A DNA stretch of 64,000 nucleotides. Origin: Doris montereyensis. Its lineage: Eukaryota; Mollusca; Gastropoda; Nudibranchia; Dorididae. The notes beneath the pieces were generated by a model. The model searched no databases, was not told where the DNA came from, and saw nothing but the letters and a program-made list of their open reading frames with translations. The position numbers were made by a program, and so were the translations under genes. Positions 1 to 12,582 of the stretch are shown here, piece after piece. Every line of letters begins with the position of its first letter. Position 1 is the first letter of the stretch. The stretch lies in assembly GCA_037039925.1 (NCBI GenBank), contig JAXRKP010000280.1, forward strand, positions 15,001 to 79,000. Direction: 5' to 3'.

Positions 1-1439
1 TATTGAGTTTACCTGGCTTTCTAGAACATAGGGAGGGTTGGGATAATTTTCCATTAAATAATGTTATTTCTTACATCACATGGAAATGTTAACAAGATGA
101 AATACAATCGAGTAAGAGTTTTACTTTTTTCTAGGTATCTTTTAAATGTCTCTCTAGGTATCCATTAAATGTCTCTCTAGTTATCTTTTAAATGTCTAGG
201 TCAGTTCAGAGATGCGGAGCATAATCTCAAACACCCTACACCACCAATTATCTGTTAAGAGATCAGCGTCTTAGCATCCACAGCTTTGGACAATTCTACA
301 TGCCTGTTTTGTCAAAGTCTCAAATTGTCAGCACTTGAAGAGAAACATGATATTATGTTCACTTCCGAATTACACCTCTTAAAGCCAGGGGACAAATTTT
401 GCTGTCTGCCCGATCTTAAACTCATAAGATAAAAAATAATAAAAACAAAATCAACTACTGTAGTGCTAAAACATAATTGAAATAAAACAAAATAATGTAC
501 AAAAACACTTGAATTTATTATTTTCTGTTTGCAGTCTTTGCTAAAAAAAAAAAAAAAGAAGTTCCCACCAAGTGGTCAAGGATGGGCTCTTTACTCCACT
601 ATTAGTACTACAACTATTCTGCATGATTCCATGTGGGACCTATCTTGAGTGGTCCCTGCAACTGTGATTACGATACTTCTTTTTTCTTAAACTGTGATAT
701 GCTCTAGTCTGACTTTACAGATTTCAGTGGGCAGCCAATCTCCTTTTTACACCTTGACCACTGGGCGAATTGTGTTTGTTCAGTGCCGCAACACAAAAGC
801 CGACTTATCATTCTGCTGTTGATCTTTGCAGCAAGACGCTGATTAATCAATCATTCACTGTGGCGACTTTATCTCATAGCAATAAAATGTGAAAGTGGTT
901 AGTTAGTGAGCTCACATTATTCAAACAGTAATGGCATCACTTTGCCGATACCCATGTAGCTACGCTTTCATGCGTTTCACACAGCCGGGCGGTCAAATTT
1001 TCAGTCTAAGTTATTGCCGATAAAATTTATGGACAGTGTCCTTTGTTAACATCTTTTAGACATTTGAAAGAATATTGAAATGGTAAGTTGTTGAACAATA
1101 TTACATATATACGAAAGTGATCTGGAAACCAACCTTGGTTGCGCTCAAATTTTCCATTTCCCTACTACCTGACACATAGACAGAAAACTCAGAAGTTCAG
1201 TTGTTTTTTTTTAGTTTCACGATCAAATCAAGCCATAAGATACACATGAATGTACATTCACACTATATATACAAACAATAAAACTCTTCTCTGAAACAAA
1301 TGTAACAATGACATGTGATCTTTTCACTTTTGGCAAAATCTTGTACTCCATACAGACAAACAAACAGCTTTCAACTGGCAATGATGGGCTTCAATAAAGA
1401 ATGGAAATCATAATGGGAACATCTTCACAAATCCACATA
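1..1439. other. No gene seen; region downstream of DERL1
   Basis: No exon-like conserved reading frame is visible on either strand. The stretch is AT-rich single-copy-looking DNA. Part of it may be the 3' untranslated region of DERL1, which is transcribed towards position 1, but no polyadenylation site can be assigned confidently. Confidence 0.5.
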
Positions 1440-1988
1440 CAGCAGAACCCGCTTAAGATCAACACCACATCGGGACCCTGAGAATAGTTGATCGCAAATG
1501 CAGTCGATGGTAATCGAGTCCAGGGGGATTTAACTTAAATCAGAGGCAGAATTCTTTTGTGTAATTAAGCAGTTATTAGTTACATTATTACATTGTAACC
1601 ATATGAGGGTTAGGGCCTAGACTATTGTTGTAACAATACATTACATCATCTCTTCCCAGTACTCAGTAGCCAATAACACACTCTATTTTTTACTATACAT
1701 TCCTTTAGGCTGGCGCACTGGAAGTAAATTACAATTTTAAAAAACTTCTTTTTTTAAAAAAAACAATTGCACTTCTTCATGGTCGTAGGATTTAGTTTTT
1801 CGAAGTTGATTTTAAACAGGTTCTAGTCTCAAAGTAGTTGATGCAATCCGAGGTTGACATACAATGAAATAGTAAAAAGGAGAAAAAAAAACAGGGCCAA
1901 TGGCGGCAGTTGATCAGGGCCAATGGCGACAGTTGATCACAACCAAAAACTGACGACAAAGGAGTTTGATTTCTCGTGGGTTCCACTG
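1440..1988. mobile_element. Small TA-flanked inverted-repeat element (MITE-like, pogo/Tigger-like ends)
   Basis: The left end begins CAGCAGAACCCGC after a TA. The right end finishes GGGTTCCACTG before a TA, so its reverse complement starts CAGTGGAACCC. TA duplication plus CAGT(G/A)GAACC-type termini is typical of Tc1/mariner-pogo derivatives. The interior has no transposase, so it would be non-autonomous. The ends are diverged, which suggests an old copy. Similar sequence (a run resembling CAATAAAGAATGGA) lies just outside both ends, so the insertion sits inside a diverged local duplication. Confidence 0.5.
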
Positions 1989-2653
1989 TATTACAGTTGA
2001 ACGAATTTTCTGATCCAAACACAGGCTTTAATCAATAAAGAATGGAGATTACAAATGCTAACATTTTCATGAATCTCACATGTTATATAGTTTAACAAAT
2101 TTGTTAAATCCTCACAAAGGCTTTATTAATAAGCCACTCAAGTTGGATGAGTCATTACTCTGCAAGAGCAAAAAGACATGCCCGACTACAAATTGAGATC
2201 CTATCCTTTTACACTTAAAAAAAGAAGAATTAATCCACAATTGTTTAAAGGGAAATAACCATAATTTTCATGCCTCTGCCTGCTTGGTGTCAAATATGTA
2301 TGTAAATGTAAAGCCTATCACAAAGATGTCCATGACAGATTCTCCAGAAAGAGTACTGCGGCGGCTAACTGCTTCAAACAAAAGTAATCTATCCCTAGCT
2401 GGATCCATCTCCGCTAGTCATCTGCTGTGCCATCCTCTCGCCGTCTATCAACTTTACACGTTCAAGATTCAGCCTTTAAACTTTGTATCAAGTTATCTAC
2501 ATTTGTAAATGATGTAGCAGTGACAGAGTTAATCCAAACAAATGATCAAAAACAAAACAAAACAAAAGGGAAAAAAAAGCGATCAAAACAACAATTCCTG
2601 ACGCATTCGCTTCTTCGCACATCCTTGCAAGCCCTGACGGGAAGCAACCATGC

Positions 2654-2810
2654 CTAGTTGTCACCCAGCTGATTGCCAGCGCCCCAATTATATCTGCGCC
2701 AGCCTCCTCCTCCTCCTCCTCCTCCATTGTTATCATCTGGCCGTCTCCTTGTTTGGGGTGCCTGGCCGAAACCACTCATTCCACCCTGGCGACTTGGAAA
2801 GTACTTGTAC
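2654..2810 (-). CDS. DERL1: DERL1 exon 7 (C-terminal tail and stop)
   Basis: A CCTCAG acceptor precedes the codons for YKYFPSRQGGMSGFGQAP, then an arginine-rich stretch, a run of eight glycines encoded by GGA/GGC triplets, and WRRYNWGAGNQLGDN with a TAG stop at 2654. The end resembles the Derlin-1 SHP box that binds p97. The glycine run is a coding trinucleotide repeat (plus strand CTC at about 2700-2725). Confidence 0.94.
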
Positions 2811-3343
2811 CTGAGGACAACAAATAAGGTAAAAATTAAATAAGACGATTGGAAACAGGGTTTTAAAAAAAAGGGGGCGGGGTTGACGAGCAAGAGTGTG
2901 GACAGATAGACAGATTGACAAGGCAAGAGACAATAGGGAGCAGCATGAAAAAGACAATACATTCATTGAAGCATTGAACAATTGGTAATGATAAACTATG
3001 TTATAAACATGTTTGCATGCACATACATCCAAAACAAATCCTTTAGAGAAACAGCTAGTGCCTAGTAATAGAGGCATCACTCTTGAGAAAATGTTTTTTT
3101 AATTTTAAAGTCACGCATTTTAATCGCAGACAACACACACTTTTATGGGTTTTTTTCTTTTCATGCTGACAATGGGTATTCTTAAAAAAAACTTTATGAG
3201 CAAAGTGACAAAAATAAACCCCCAATCCTCCCAACCTTTTGGTTAAGAGGCCGACACCCTGCCTCTGGGCCACGGGTCCCAAATCAAAAGGAAACGGCAA
3301 GGTGATAAATAAGAGAAAGAGCGAAAGGAAAGAGGTGGGATCT

Positions 3344-3376
<33 letters not shown>

Positions 3377-3867
3377 CACCAACACAGCCCACTACCTGGA
3401 TGCTGTAAGATAAAACATATGAAGTGCCTCTCCCCAAAGACACAAGGTCGGGCCAAGTATACATAAGATTCAAGCTCACGGCCTCAAGGAACTCACGTTC
3501 GACTGGACCTCTGACACCATGTCATTGACACTGAACGACCACCAGACTATTAAGATGGTGTCCACTGCAATTAACCACCCTTACCCCCCCTCTCCCTCCT
3601 CCCCAACCTAAATCAAAACTCTACTACTTACAAAATGTTTGGAACTGTAAGGAAACGAGTGCCTCCAAAGTCCTGTGGGTATTTGAACATCAGGAAAAAG
3701 TACAGGTGTCCTACCACAATACCAAACAGTTCCATCAAACCCCTGCAATGATAGAAACAGAAACAGCAAAATTTACCATTCATGAGACAGCAGAGATAAA
3801 AATTTATAGTAATAATAAGGTGATTCATATAGTCCCCTGTCATCGAAGCTTCAAAGTGCTTTGCATC

Positions 3868-3921
<54 letters not shown>

Positions 3922-6900
3922 TCATACATGTAAAAAACAGGAATAAAATCAAACAATCATGCAAAAGGTAACTGGATGATCATACTTGAAATTGAGTCCA
4001 TGAATAAAAATTCTACAGTGGTTTTAAGAATCACTCGTAACATAAAATATGTGTTGAATATTATGACATGTAGAATCAATGATCAATCATTGCATACACA
4101 TTTCCTGAATAGATGAGTCTTTAAACGTTTTTTAAAAAAGGAGTATCATCTTCTGCCACGAAAAAAATGTCCATATGACGTATATTTTTTTTTTATACAA
4201 AATATTTTGTAGGCAAGGGTAGGTAAAAACAATCAAAATTTTGACGTAAATTACCCTAACACTGACTGAGAAAATGGCAGTAAAAACCCGTCTATTGGCG
4301 GTTAATCGCCAAATGTGGCAACACACGACTTGACCTCATTTTTCGACACCGATGAACGCGTCTCCCATCGCTGTGTGATATAAAGGGTGTTGCGCGTCAG
4401 TGCGTATGTGAACAACGCACAAACATAGGATATTGAGGGAAAAACAAAAAACTGGTCATTTCGACGTCTGTTTTCACAACAGTATACATCTAAACCTAGA
4501 TTTATAATCCTATTTACATAAGTAACAATGCCAGAGGCTGTCGAAAGAGTAAGGGGGCTGCTACAACAAGGAAACCTGTCTGAAGCATTTGTTTTGTGTA
4601 ATTTTCTTTTGATTTTTTTACTTAATTTTTCTCGAAATGTACTTTTTCCAAACTAAAATTCTATCTCCCCCGCCATTTACCGAACGATTGGTATTATATT
4701 TGGCACACAGGTTCCTCTTTGTCAATGTTAATAATAGAATGACGTCAGGTTTTGTAACCTTCTTGAGAATCTTTTTTTTTTGTAATAAAAACGCTGTTTT
4801 GGTACATTCACGATATATAGTATTTTAAAAAATTCATTAAAAACAAACTATCCAAAATATAGTAAAAACCAACGTCAACCTTTAGATATTGAAAGGAAAA
4901 GACGATCTGCACAGGTTTTCAGTGATTTTATTCATAACGAAGGGAGGAGATAGATTTTTAAAATTGAGTCAAAATCCAAGATGGCGGCCGTTTCTATGGC
5001 AACCAAGGACGCTACAAACTTTTCAATGATATAGGATGACTGTATTCTGACAGTTACTCATGTACATACTAAAAGCAAAAACCTTAACTCAAAAGTGAAA
5101 AAAATTACTTCTTATTTACATAAGTAACAATGCCAGAGGCTGTCGAAAGAGTAAAGAGGGCTGCTACAACAAGAGAAACCCGTCTGAAGCATTTATTTTG
5201 TGTAATTATCTTTTGATTTTTTTACATGAATTTTTCTCGAAATGTAGTTTCCCACACTAAAATTTTATCTCCTCCCATTTACCGAACGATTTGTATTATA
5301 TTTGCACACAGGTTCCTCTTGTCAATGTTAATAGAATGACGTCGGGTTTTTAAAATATATTGTAACCTTTTTGAGAATCTTTTTTTTTTTTTTTGGTAAT
5401 AAAAACGCTGTTTTGGTACATTCACGATATATAGTATTTTTAAAAAATTCATTAAAAACAAACTATCCAAAATATAGAAAAAACTTGACATCAATCTTTA
5501 GATATTGAATGGAAAAGACGATCTGCACAGGTTTTCAGTGATTTTATTCATAACTAAGAGAGGAGATAGACTTTTACAATTGAGTCAAAATCCAAGATGA
5601 CGGCCGTTTCTATGGCAACCAAGGACGCCTACAAACTTTTCAATGATATAGGATGACTGTATTCTGAAAGTTACTCATGTACATACTAAAAGCAAAAACC
5701 TAAACTCAAAAGCGAAAAAAAATTACTTCAGGCGTGTTGTGCTTCCGGCACACATCGGTCACCCAATTGGGTTATTGTGAATGTTTCATTCTGTTTTCAA
5801 TGATCATATTATTTGATTACAGAATACATTCATTCTATTCCGTGCATCGTTTTTATTATCATTTGTGGCACGTTGCTTGATGTCACGAGTAAAAAAACTC
5901 TAGTGAGCCAAAAGTTGTGTAAAATGTGTGTTTTTGTATGCTTTTAGTGTTGTGAAACTTCAATTGTGTTTTTCTCAAAACGTTATTTTTTAGACTGTTT
6001 TCACATATTTTGTCATGAAATTTCACATGTAGATAGCCATTTACTGAACAAACAAACTTTCAAAAAAAAAAATTCCGAAAAAATATATACTTTTTGTGAA
6101 AATATTTTTTGGCATAATTAATTTGTATATGTTTTATACGGCAATCTAAAAAAATCATAAAAACGTAAATAAGACTAAAAGTCTAAATTTTGTTTTGAAG
6201 GTTTATAGTCATTACTTTGAACAACTTGTATGTGAAGTTTGGAGCGATTTGGTCATTAAGTTTTTCTAAATAGCTATGTAAAATAACGTGTAAGCAAAAA
6301 ACATACAGTTAAAAAATGGCGGCCGTTTCCATGGCAACCAAGTGAACAACACCGTATAAGTTAGCATAATTAAACTGAAAAACATCAAAAAGTAAAAACA
6401 ATAGTTTCAGAACTTAAGCCCATTGAACAAAAATCTTGTGTGGGAGGCTTTAAACTATTTAATTAATTTCTAAAAGTGAGAGCATAAAATCATTCAATTG
6501 TATGGCAATGAAACAAATACGAAACATAACATAATAAGTGGGAGTATAAAACTATAATATTGTAAGACAATGAAGTAAATATGAAGCTTTAAAATAATGC
6601 TTTTTTAGTTTTTAAATGAGAGGATAAAACTATACAATTGTAAGACAATGAAGTAAATATGAAACTTAACATAATGCATACCTTTTTTAAAAAGTGAGAT
6701 TATAGAACTATACTATGGTATAACAATGAAGTAAATATGAAACTTAATACAAGACATTTTTTTCAAAAATGAGACCATAAAATTATACCATTGTAAGACG
6801 TTGATGTGAATATGAAACAACACTATACATTATATTCATGGCTTTTTAGTATACATATACCATTATATCTCAAAAAGAGTAGTAGGTCCTATTTTTCTCA

Positions 6901-8667
6901 ATACAGTTATATTTTTAACTTCAATGAATATGTCAAGGCTGACACTTCTTGTTATTGTTCAATACAGCAACTTATTTTCAATTGCAGAATTAAGGAAGTT
7001 GTGAAACTGTAATTTAAAATAGAATTGAAAAAAAAAACAACTAAAAAAGATGAAACATTCCTTGTTTTCCTCTATACGATACTGAAGATTAAGATCTTAT
7101 GCGCAGATAAATTTGTCTAGGTGCAAATCAACCATTGCTAATGACACTCACCCACTGCCTATGATGAGGTTGAAAGCAAAAGAGCACCCATGGAAGATAC
7201 ATTGCCTGTAAAAGTAAGCATTCATTGAAGCAAAAACAATGAATTTTGAATACCACAAACAAAAGTTTTATTTTATCAAAATATCTTAAAGTACATTACA
7301 AAGCTGTGTGGCACAAGGCTGCCAGACTGGGGATCATGACGTCCCAGTTCGAATCCTAGCAAAGCCAGGTCCGACGTTGTGTTCCTTAGGAAAAGACATC
7401 TAACAGGTGCATTTTCCCCACTCTACCCAGGTGCAAATGGGTACAAGCACTAGCTTGGGAGTATCAATACGTACTATGATCCATGGCAAAGAATCAAATT
7501 GCTTTTCATAATAATTGTATCAATACGTACTATGATCCATGGCAAAGAATCAAATTGCTTTTATAATAATTGTATCAATACGTACTATGATCCATGGCAA
7601 AGAATCAAATTGCTTTTTATAATAATTGTATCAATACGTACTATGATCCATGGCAAAGAATCAAATTGCTTTTTATAATAATTGTATCAATACGTACTAT
7701 GATCCATGGCAAAGAATCAAATTATTTTTCATAATAATTGTATCAATACGTACTATGATCCATGGCAAAGAATCAAATTGCTTTTTATAATAATTGTATC
7801 AATACGTACTATGATCCATGGCAAAGAATCAAATTATTTTTCATAATAATTGTATCAATACGTACTATGACCCATGGCAAAGAATCAAATTGCTTTTCAT
7901 AATAATTGTATCAATACGTACTATGATCCATGGCAAAGAATCAAATTGCTTTTTATAATAATTGTATCTTTTATAATAATTGTATCAACGTACTATGATC
8001 CATGGCAAAGAATCAAATTGCTTTTTATAATAATTGTATCTACATGTACTACGAGCCATGGGATAGAGCCATCTTAAGATATTACCAAATCTGACTGTGA
8101 AAATTTCATTTTCATAAATATACATTGTGTTTTAATTTGCAACTTGCTAGAAGAGAGAGATCAGCACTAAAGAATGGTAATACACTCATGCAAGTCTCAT
8201 CCCCATCAACTATTCATCAAGTGTCACCCAGGCCAACCCTCACCAGTGTTGTGACTGTCATTCAAAATGTGTACATGAAGGCTAGGAAATTAAAAACGAT
8301 TCTGATTTCAGCTGGAAGGAGTGTTGATGCTGAACACAACAAGCTATGAATAAATGGCACGCTTATCTTCAAGTCATGAAATGACTTTGACTTAAATTAT
8401 CATAATATTCACATGTGAAAAATCAACTGGTATTTTCCTATTCACATGGTAATGAGGAAAGAAAATGTCCCTGGAAAGGAAACTATAGCACTAGTAAATG
8501 ACAACATAAAACAGAAGTTGCCCTCTTACCTTGAATCTTGTTCCAAACCAAAAGGAGACTACTTGGTCCTTGTTGAGTTGGCACCACACGTATAAAACAC
8601 TTAAAACCAAGGGATCCATCAGGATCTGGAAAGACGACAAAAGGACATTAGCGATACGTTTTAAGTG

Positions 8668-8701
<34 letters not shown>

Positions 8702-11700
8702 AATTGTCTATCTGTAGGAGCCATGTTCTTTACAACAATATCTTTGAATTGAATCTGTAACTTAGCATGAAAAAGTGAGCCAGTCAGAGATTCCTGGTTA
8801 CAAAGTAAGTAGCATGGAAACTAAGCCGCTGAAGGGGTGCTTCATCTAGCATTACTCACACCATCATTCGGAAAAGAACTTTCTCCTACTTTTCTTATTT
8901 GGACTCAAATGTGAATAAGTACCTGGTTGTAAATAGAGTTTTATTTGTTTTTTTCATTGGAATTTACACTGTCTATCATAGACAGTGATCTCAGGAGTGA
9001 GCTAAGAGGAAACAGCAACAGGAAAGACATGCGAATGAGTGAAAGGAAAAAAAGTAGGACCTACCAGAAGTACCCCCTCTAACAGCATACGTGTTAACTA
9101 AAGACAGATATTGACAACATGCTAGCATGGCTCAGTTTACAGGATTCTTTAGTGTATCTATGCTTCTTGAAGACTAAAGGACTGTTAACAGAACAAATAA
9201 CTGTGTGTGCACAATTTATCAATGCAGGGACAACAAACTTTTGTGATATGCCCAGATTTGAAAACAGCTATTCAAAAAGTCTAAAAAATCTTAAATAAAA
9301 TATGAAAGAGTCTTACCATCAGCTCAGCAGCAAATCCAATTATCTTCAGACTGAGTTAAGACAAATTACATCACAAAAATTATTTTTATTTTTAAAACAA
9401 AACAACCCCACACGCCTTTATAACAATTTATACATAATATATACATAACTGCCAACCGTCTCAAATCCAACTACAGCCTCTGACAGTGCCAACAAAACCT
9501 TTCCCGATGCCCTCATATTATTCCAGAAAACATTGATAATTTAACTTGAATTAACACCGTTTAAAGTTAATTTGCCTTTCTTGTGAATAAAAACGGTAGT
9601 TTTGCAAACTCAGAACGATGTCTCTGGACTTTCACTCCAATCTCCCTGAGTATTTGTCAAGTTGGGGCGGGCTTTTTTTGTGTGTGCTAAATTGCAGTTA
9701 ACCCTCATATACTTTTCAAAGTAAAACAAACTTATGGAGCCACAAAAGGTAGTATGTACATTTCTTATGTACTATATAACATACGGTTCTCATGTACTAG
9801 TTGGCAATATTATATATATATATCAATTACATATTCAATACATCAGGAAAGCTTGCACTGAATAAATAGTATGATGTAGACAAAAACACCTGCAGTAAAA
9901 GAAAAACAAACCCCCAAAAAACATACAAATAATGGATTGGCATTGTGTCATTATGAGATCATTATGAGATCTAAAAAGAATTGAGTTTCAAACAGAAACA
10001 TCAGATTCAGAAAATAGGCTACATTTTACAGTTAATAGTAACATGATTATCAAAGGGATACTTGTAAAATCTTTTACATAAGTGTAGTAATGAACATTGG
10101 AGGCGTTCTCGATATATGACAAATAATACGTTAGTTTAAGTAAAGCAAAGTTTCTTCAAGACCGTTACGGCCCATAGAGCTGGTTTCAATAGCGTGAAGC
10201 GGAACAGGTGATAATAATCACCCCTGGACAGTACACCAGTCTGACACAGAGTTTTACTCTCAAGCTAGTGCTTGTACCCATTTGTACCTGTGTAGAGTAG
10301 GAGAAATGCGTGTTACGTGTATTTCCCAAGGAACATAACGCTGGACCTAGCTTTGCTGGGATTGAAACCGGACCTCATGATCCCCAGTCTGGTAGCCTAA
10401 CCATTCAGCCATCGACGCCGCTTAGTAGTTAAACCATGTTTGTTTAAACCATAAGGTCAATCTATACTTTTCAGTCTGTCCATGATGGATAAAGTAAAAG
10501 GATACAACCAAACATAGCCAATTGAAGAGTAACATGAAAGCATAATCAGCAGGCATTCCTGAAAATGTATCTGAAATGGAAACAATAAGGATACCATACA
10601 AATTTAATCCCTTTTTGAGTAATTAAATTTGTAAATTGTAAATACATTCAATGATTCATATTGTTCAATAGTTGCAAATACATTCATATTATTCAAGGTG
10701 GGAGAAGGTAACACAGAGAAAGAGACAGAAAGAAAACATAAAGAAAGCGAGACAAAAGTATCATAGAAAAGGAGATATAAAAATAACAGAGGAGAGAGAA
10801 AAAAATCATTAGACTGAGTTTACATTAAATATATCAAATTTAGAAAAAGCAAAATAGTGAAATCCGATATATACTTTCATGTAGAGATAAAAGAACCCAT
10901 TTCATCCCAAACCCACACAAAATGAAACTATAAAAAGAATTTAAGCTTCGTGCTCAGACCTGTTTCCAATCTTGTGGAATATGAGTACAAAAAAGTACAA
11001 GTTCATAAGGTAGTGGAATCCCGTGGCCCTGATATTGGATAGAAGAGGGCAGCAGTGATTGGTCTCCATATCTGAAATACAAAATGTGAGAGAATATAAA
11101 AATTACTTCTTGTTTTAAACTTATTAAACTTCTGGAAGAGGAAATTACTACATTCTCTTTAAAAGGTACGATGAGTTCATGCAATTAACCTTCATCAAGG
11201 CATGAGAATCATCCTCAATTGAGTAAATTCCTCTAAATAAGTTAAGTTTTTCTTTTTCTTTCCTTGTAAAAAATGTTATTCTCTAAATTCCGATTTTCGA
11301 CATCAGTGATATTTTCCTATTCACATTGTAGCTAACCTGTTGTTCGCAGTTGGTCTACAGTTTCGTGCTGGCAGGATGTCCATAGTCGGGCACAACATTG
11401 AAATTTTGCTGTGTGAGCAAACTTCAATGGTAAGCACGTACATAACATTCAAACCATCTTTAGATATCATGAAATCCAATTCCCATCGTCAAAATAGAAC
11501 CATTTTTAGACACAATAATCCATCTAGATCTAGTGAGTCGAGGCTAAAAACTCAGAACATTGGCCATTATTGTATCATTTGTCACTTTTGTCATTGTTAG
11601 ATGCCGTAAAAAAAAAATGTGAATCTTTGCAAGGCACCCTCAAACAACACAGCTGTTTGAATGAAATACAAGATCAGGAGAGACCCAATCTTCGGTTAGA

Positions 11701-12545
11701 TTGGGAGTTGGGGGTGGTAGGGGCTAGGGTGATGAGCAAGTGGGAGAATCCAACCTTTAGGAATTGTAATAGACTGCACGAAGGGTAAATCTATTATTAT
11801 ACAGTATTTATCCAATATTATGCAAATTATTTTAAGATAACTCTAGCAGAGAGTTCCTCATTTAGGAAGATGTCCAATATATAAATGCAAATAAAAGTCA
11901 GTCACTTTCAAATCAATGGTTGGTCCCAGTTCGTTATGTCACAGTGTTCGTTGTCATTGGCATTTCAAATAAACTGTCCGTTGTCTTGAAGTCTCACACC
12001 ATGACACAATTCCTCTCCTACAGACACAAAGTCCTGCTCTCTTTTTTACTTCAACTTTGTTCCTCTCTCCCCAACTTCCCATTTAGATCTCCCTTGGATT
12101 TGTCCGACTATGGAAATCCTTCCTTAATTCTGAAGTAGTACTGGATTGTGATAAGCCAGCCACTCACACTTGAAGGTTTACCTTGAGGCTTGGCCTTTAT
12201 GTGGCCTCTTTTCGCCAGTCAGACAAAGTCACCGGCCAATACATGGCTTGAATACACGGTCTGCTTAAATACTGTCATCGCCTGAAATTTCGCTGAATAA
12301 GGCCTGAATAGACCAACGGGTAAATTTCATTGATAATCTTGTAGTGTAGAGAGAAATGTTTCTACTTAAAGTCACTACCAGCCGTTCATTATGCATATTG
12401 TCTGTATTATCACAGTGTCTACTATCAAAGGTCGAGTTTATTTTTATAAGTAAAAGCCTATAAAATAATAATTATGATAACATTTCTTTAAATAATTATT
12501 ACAAAATCAATAATATTTATAATAATAATACATAACTACGACAAA

Positions 12546-12582
<37 letters not shown>

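Noticed and set aside
7461..8060. CRISPR-like array
   Set aside because: Units are contiguous 55-bp tandem repeats without unique spacers, and the genome is clearly a eukaryotic one with introns.
8967..8987. Perfect 10-bp palindrome CACTGTCTATCATAGACAGTG minus its centre
   Set aside because: It lies inside a repeat D copy where the consensus is not palindromic, so it is probably a chance variant.
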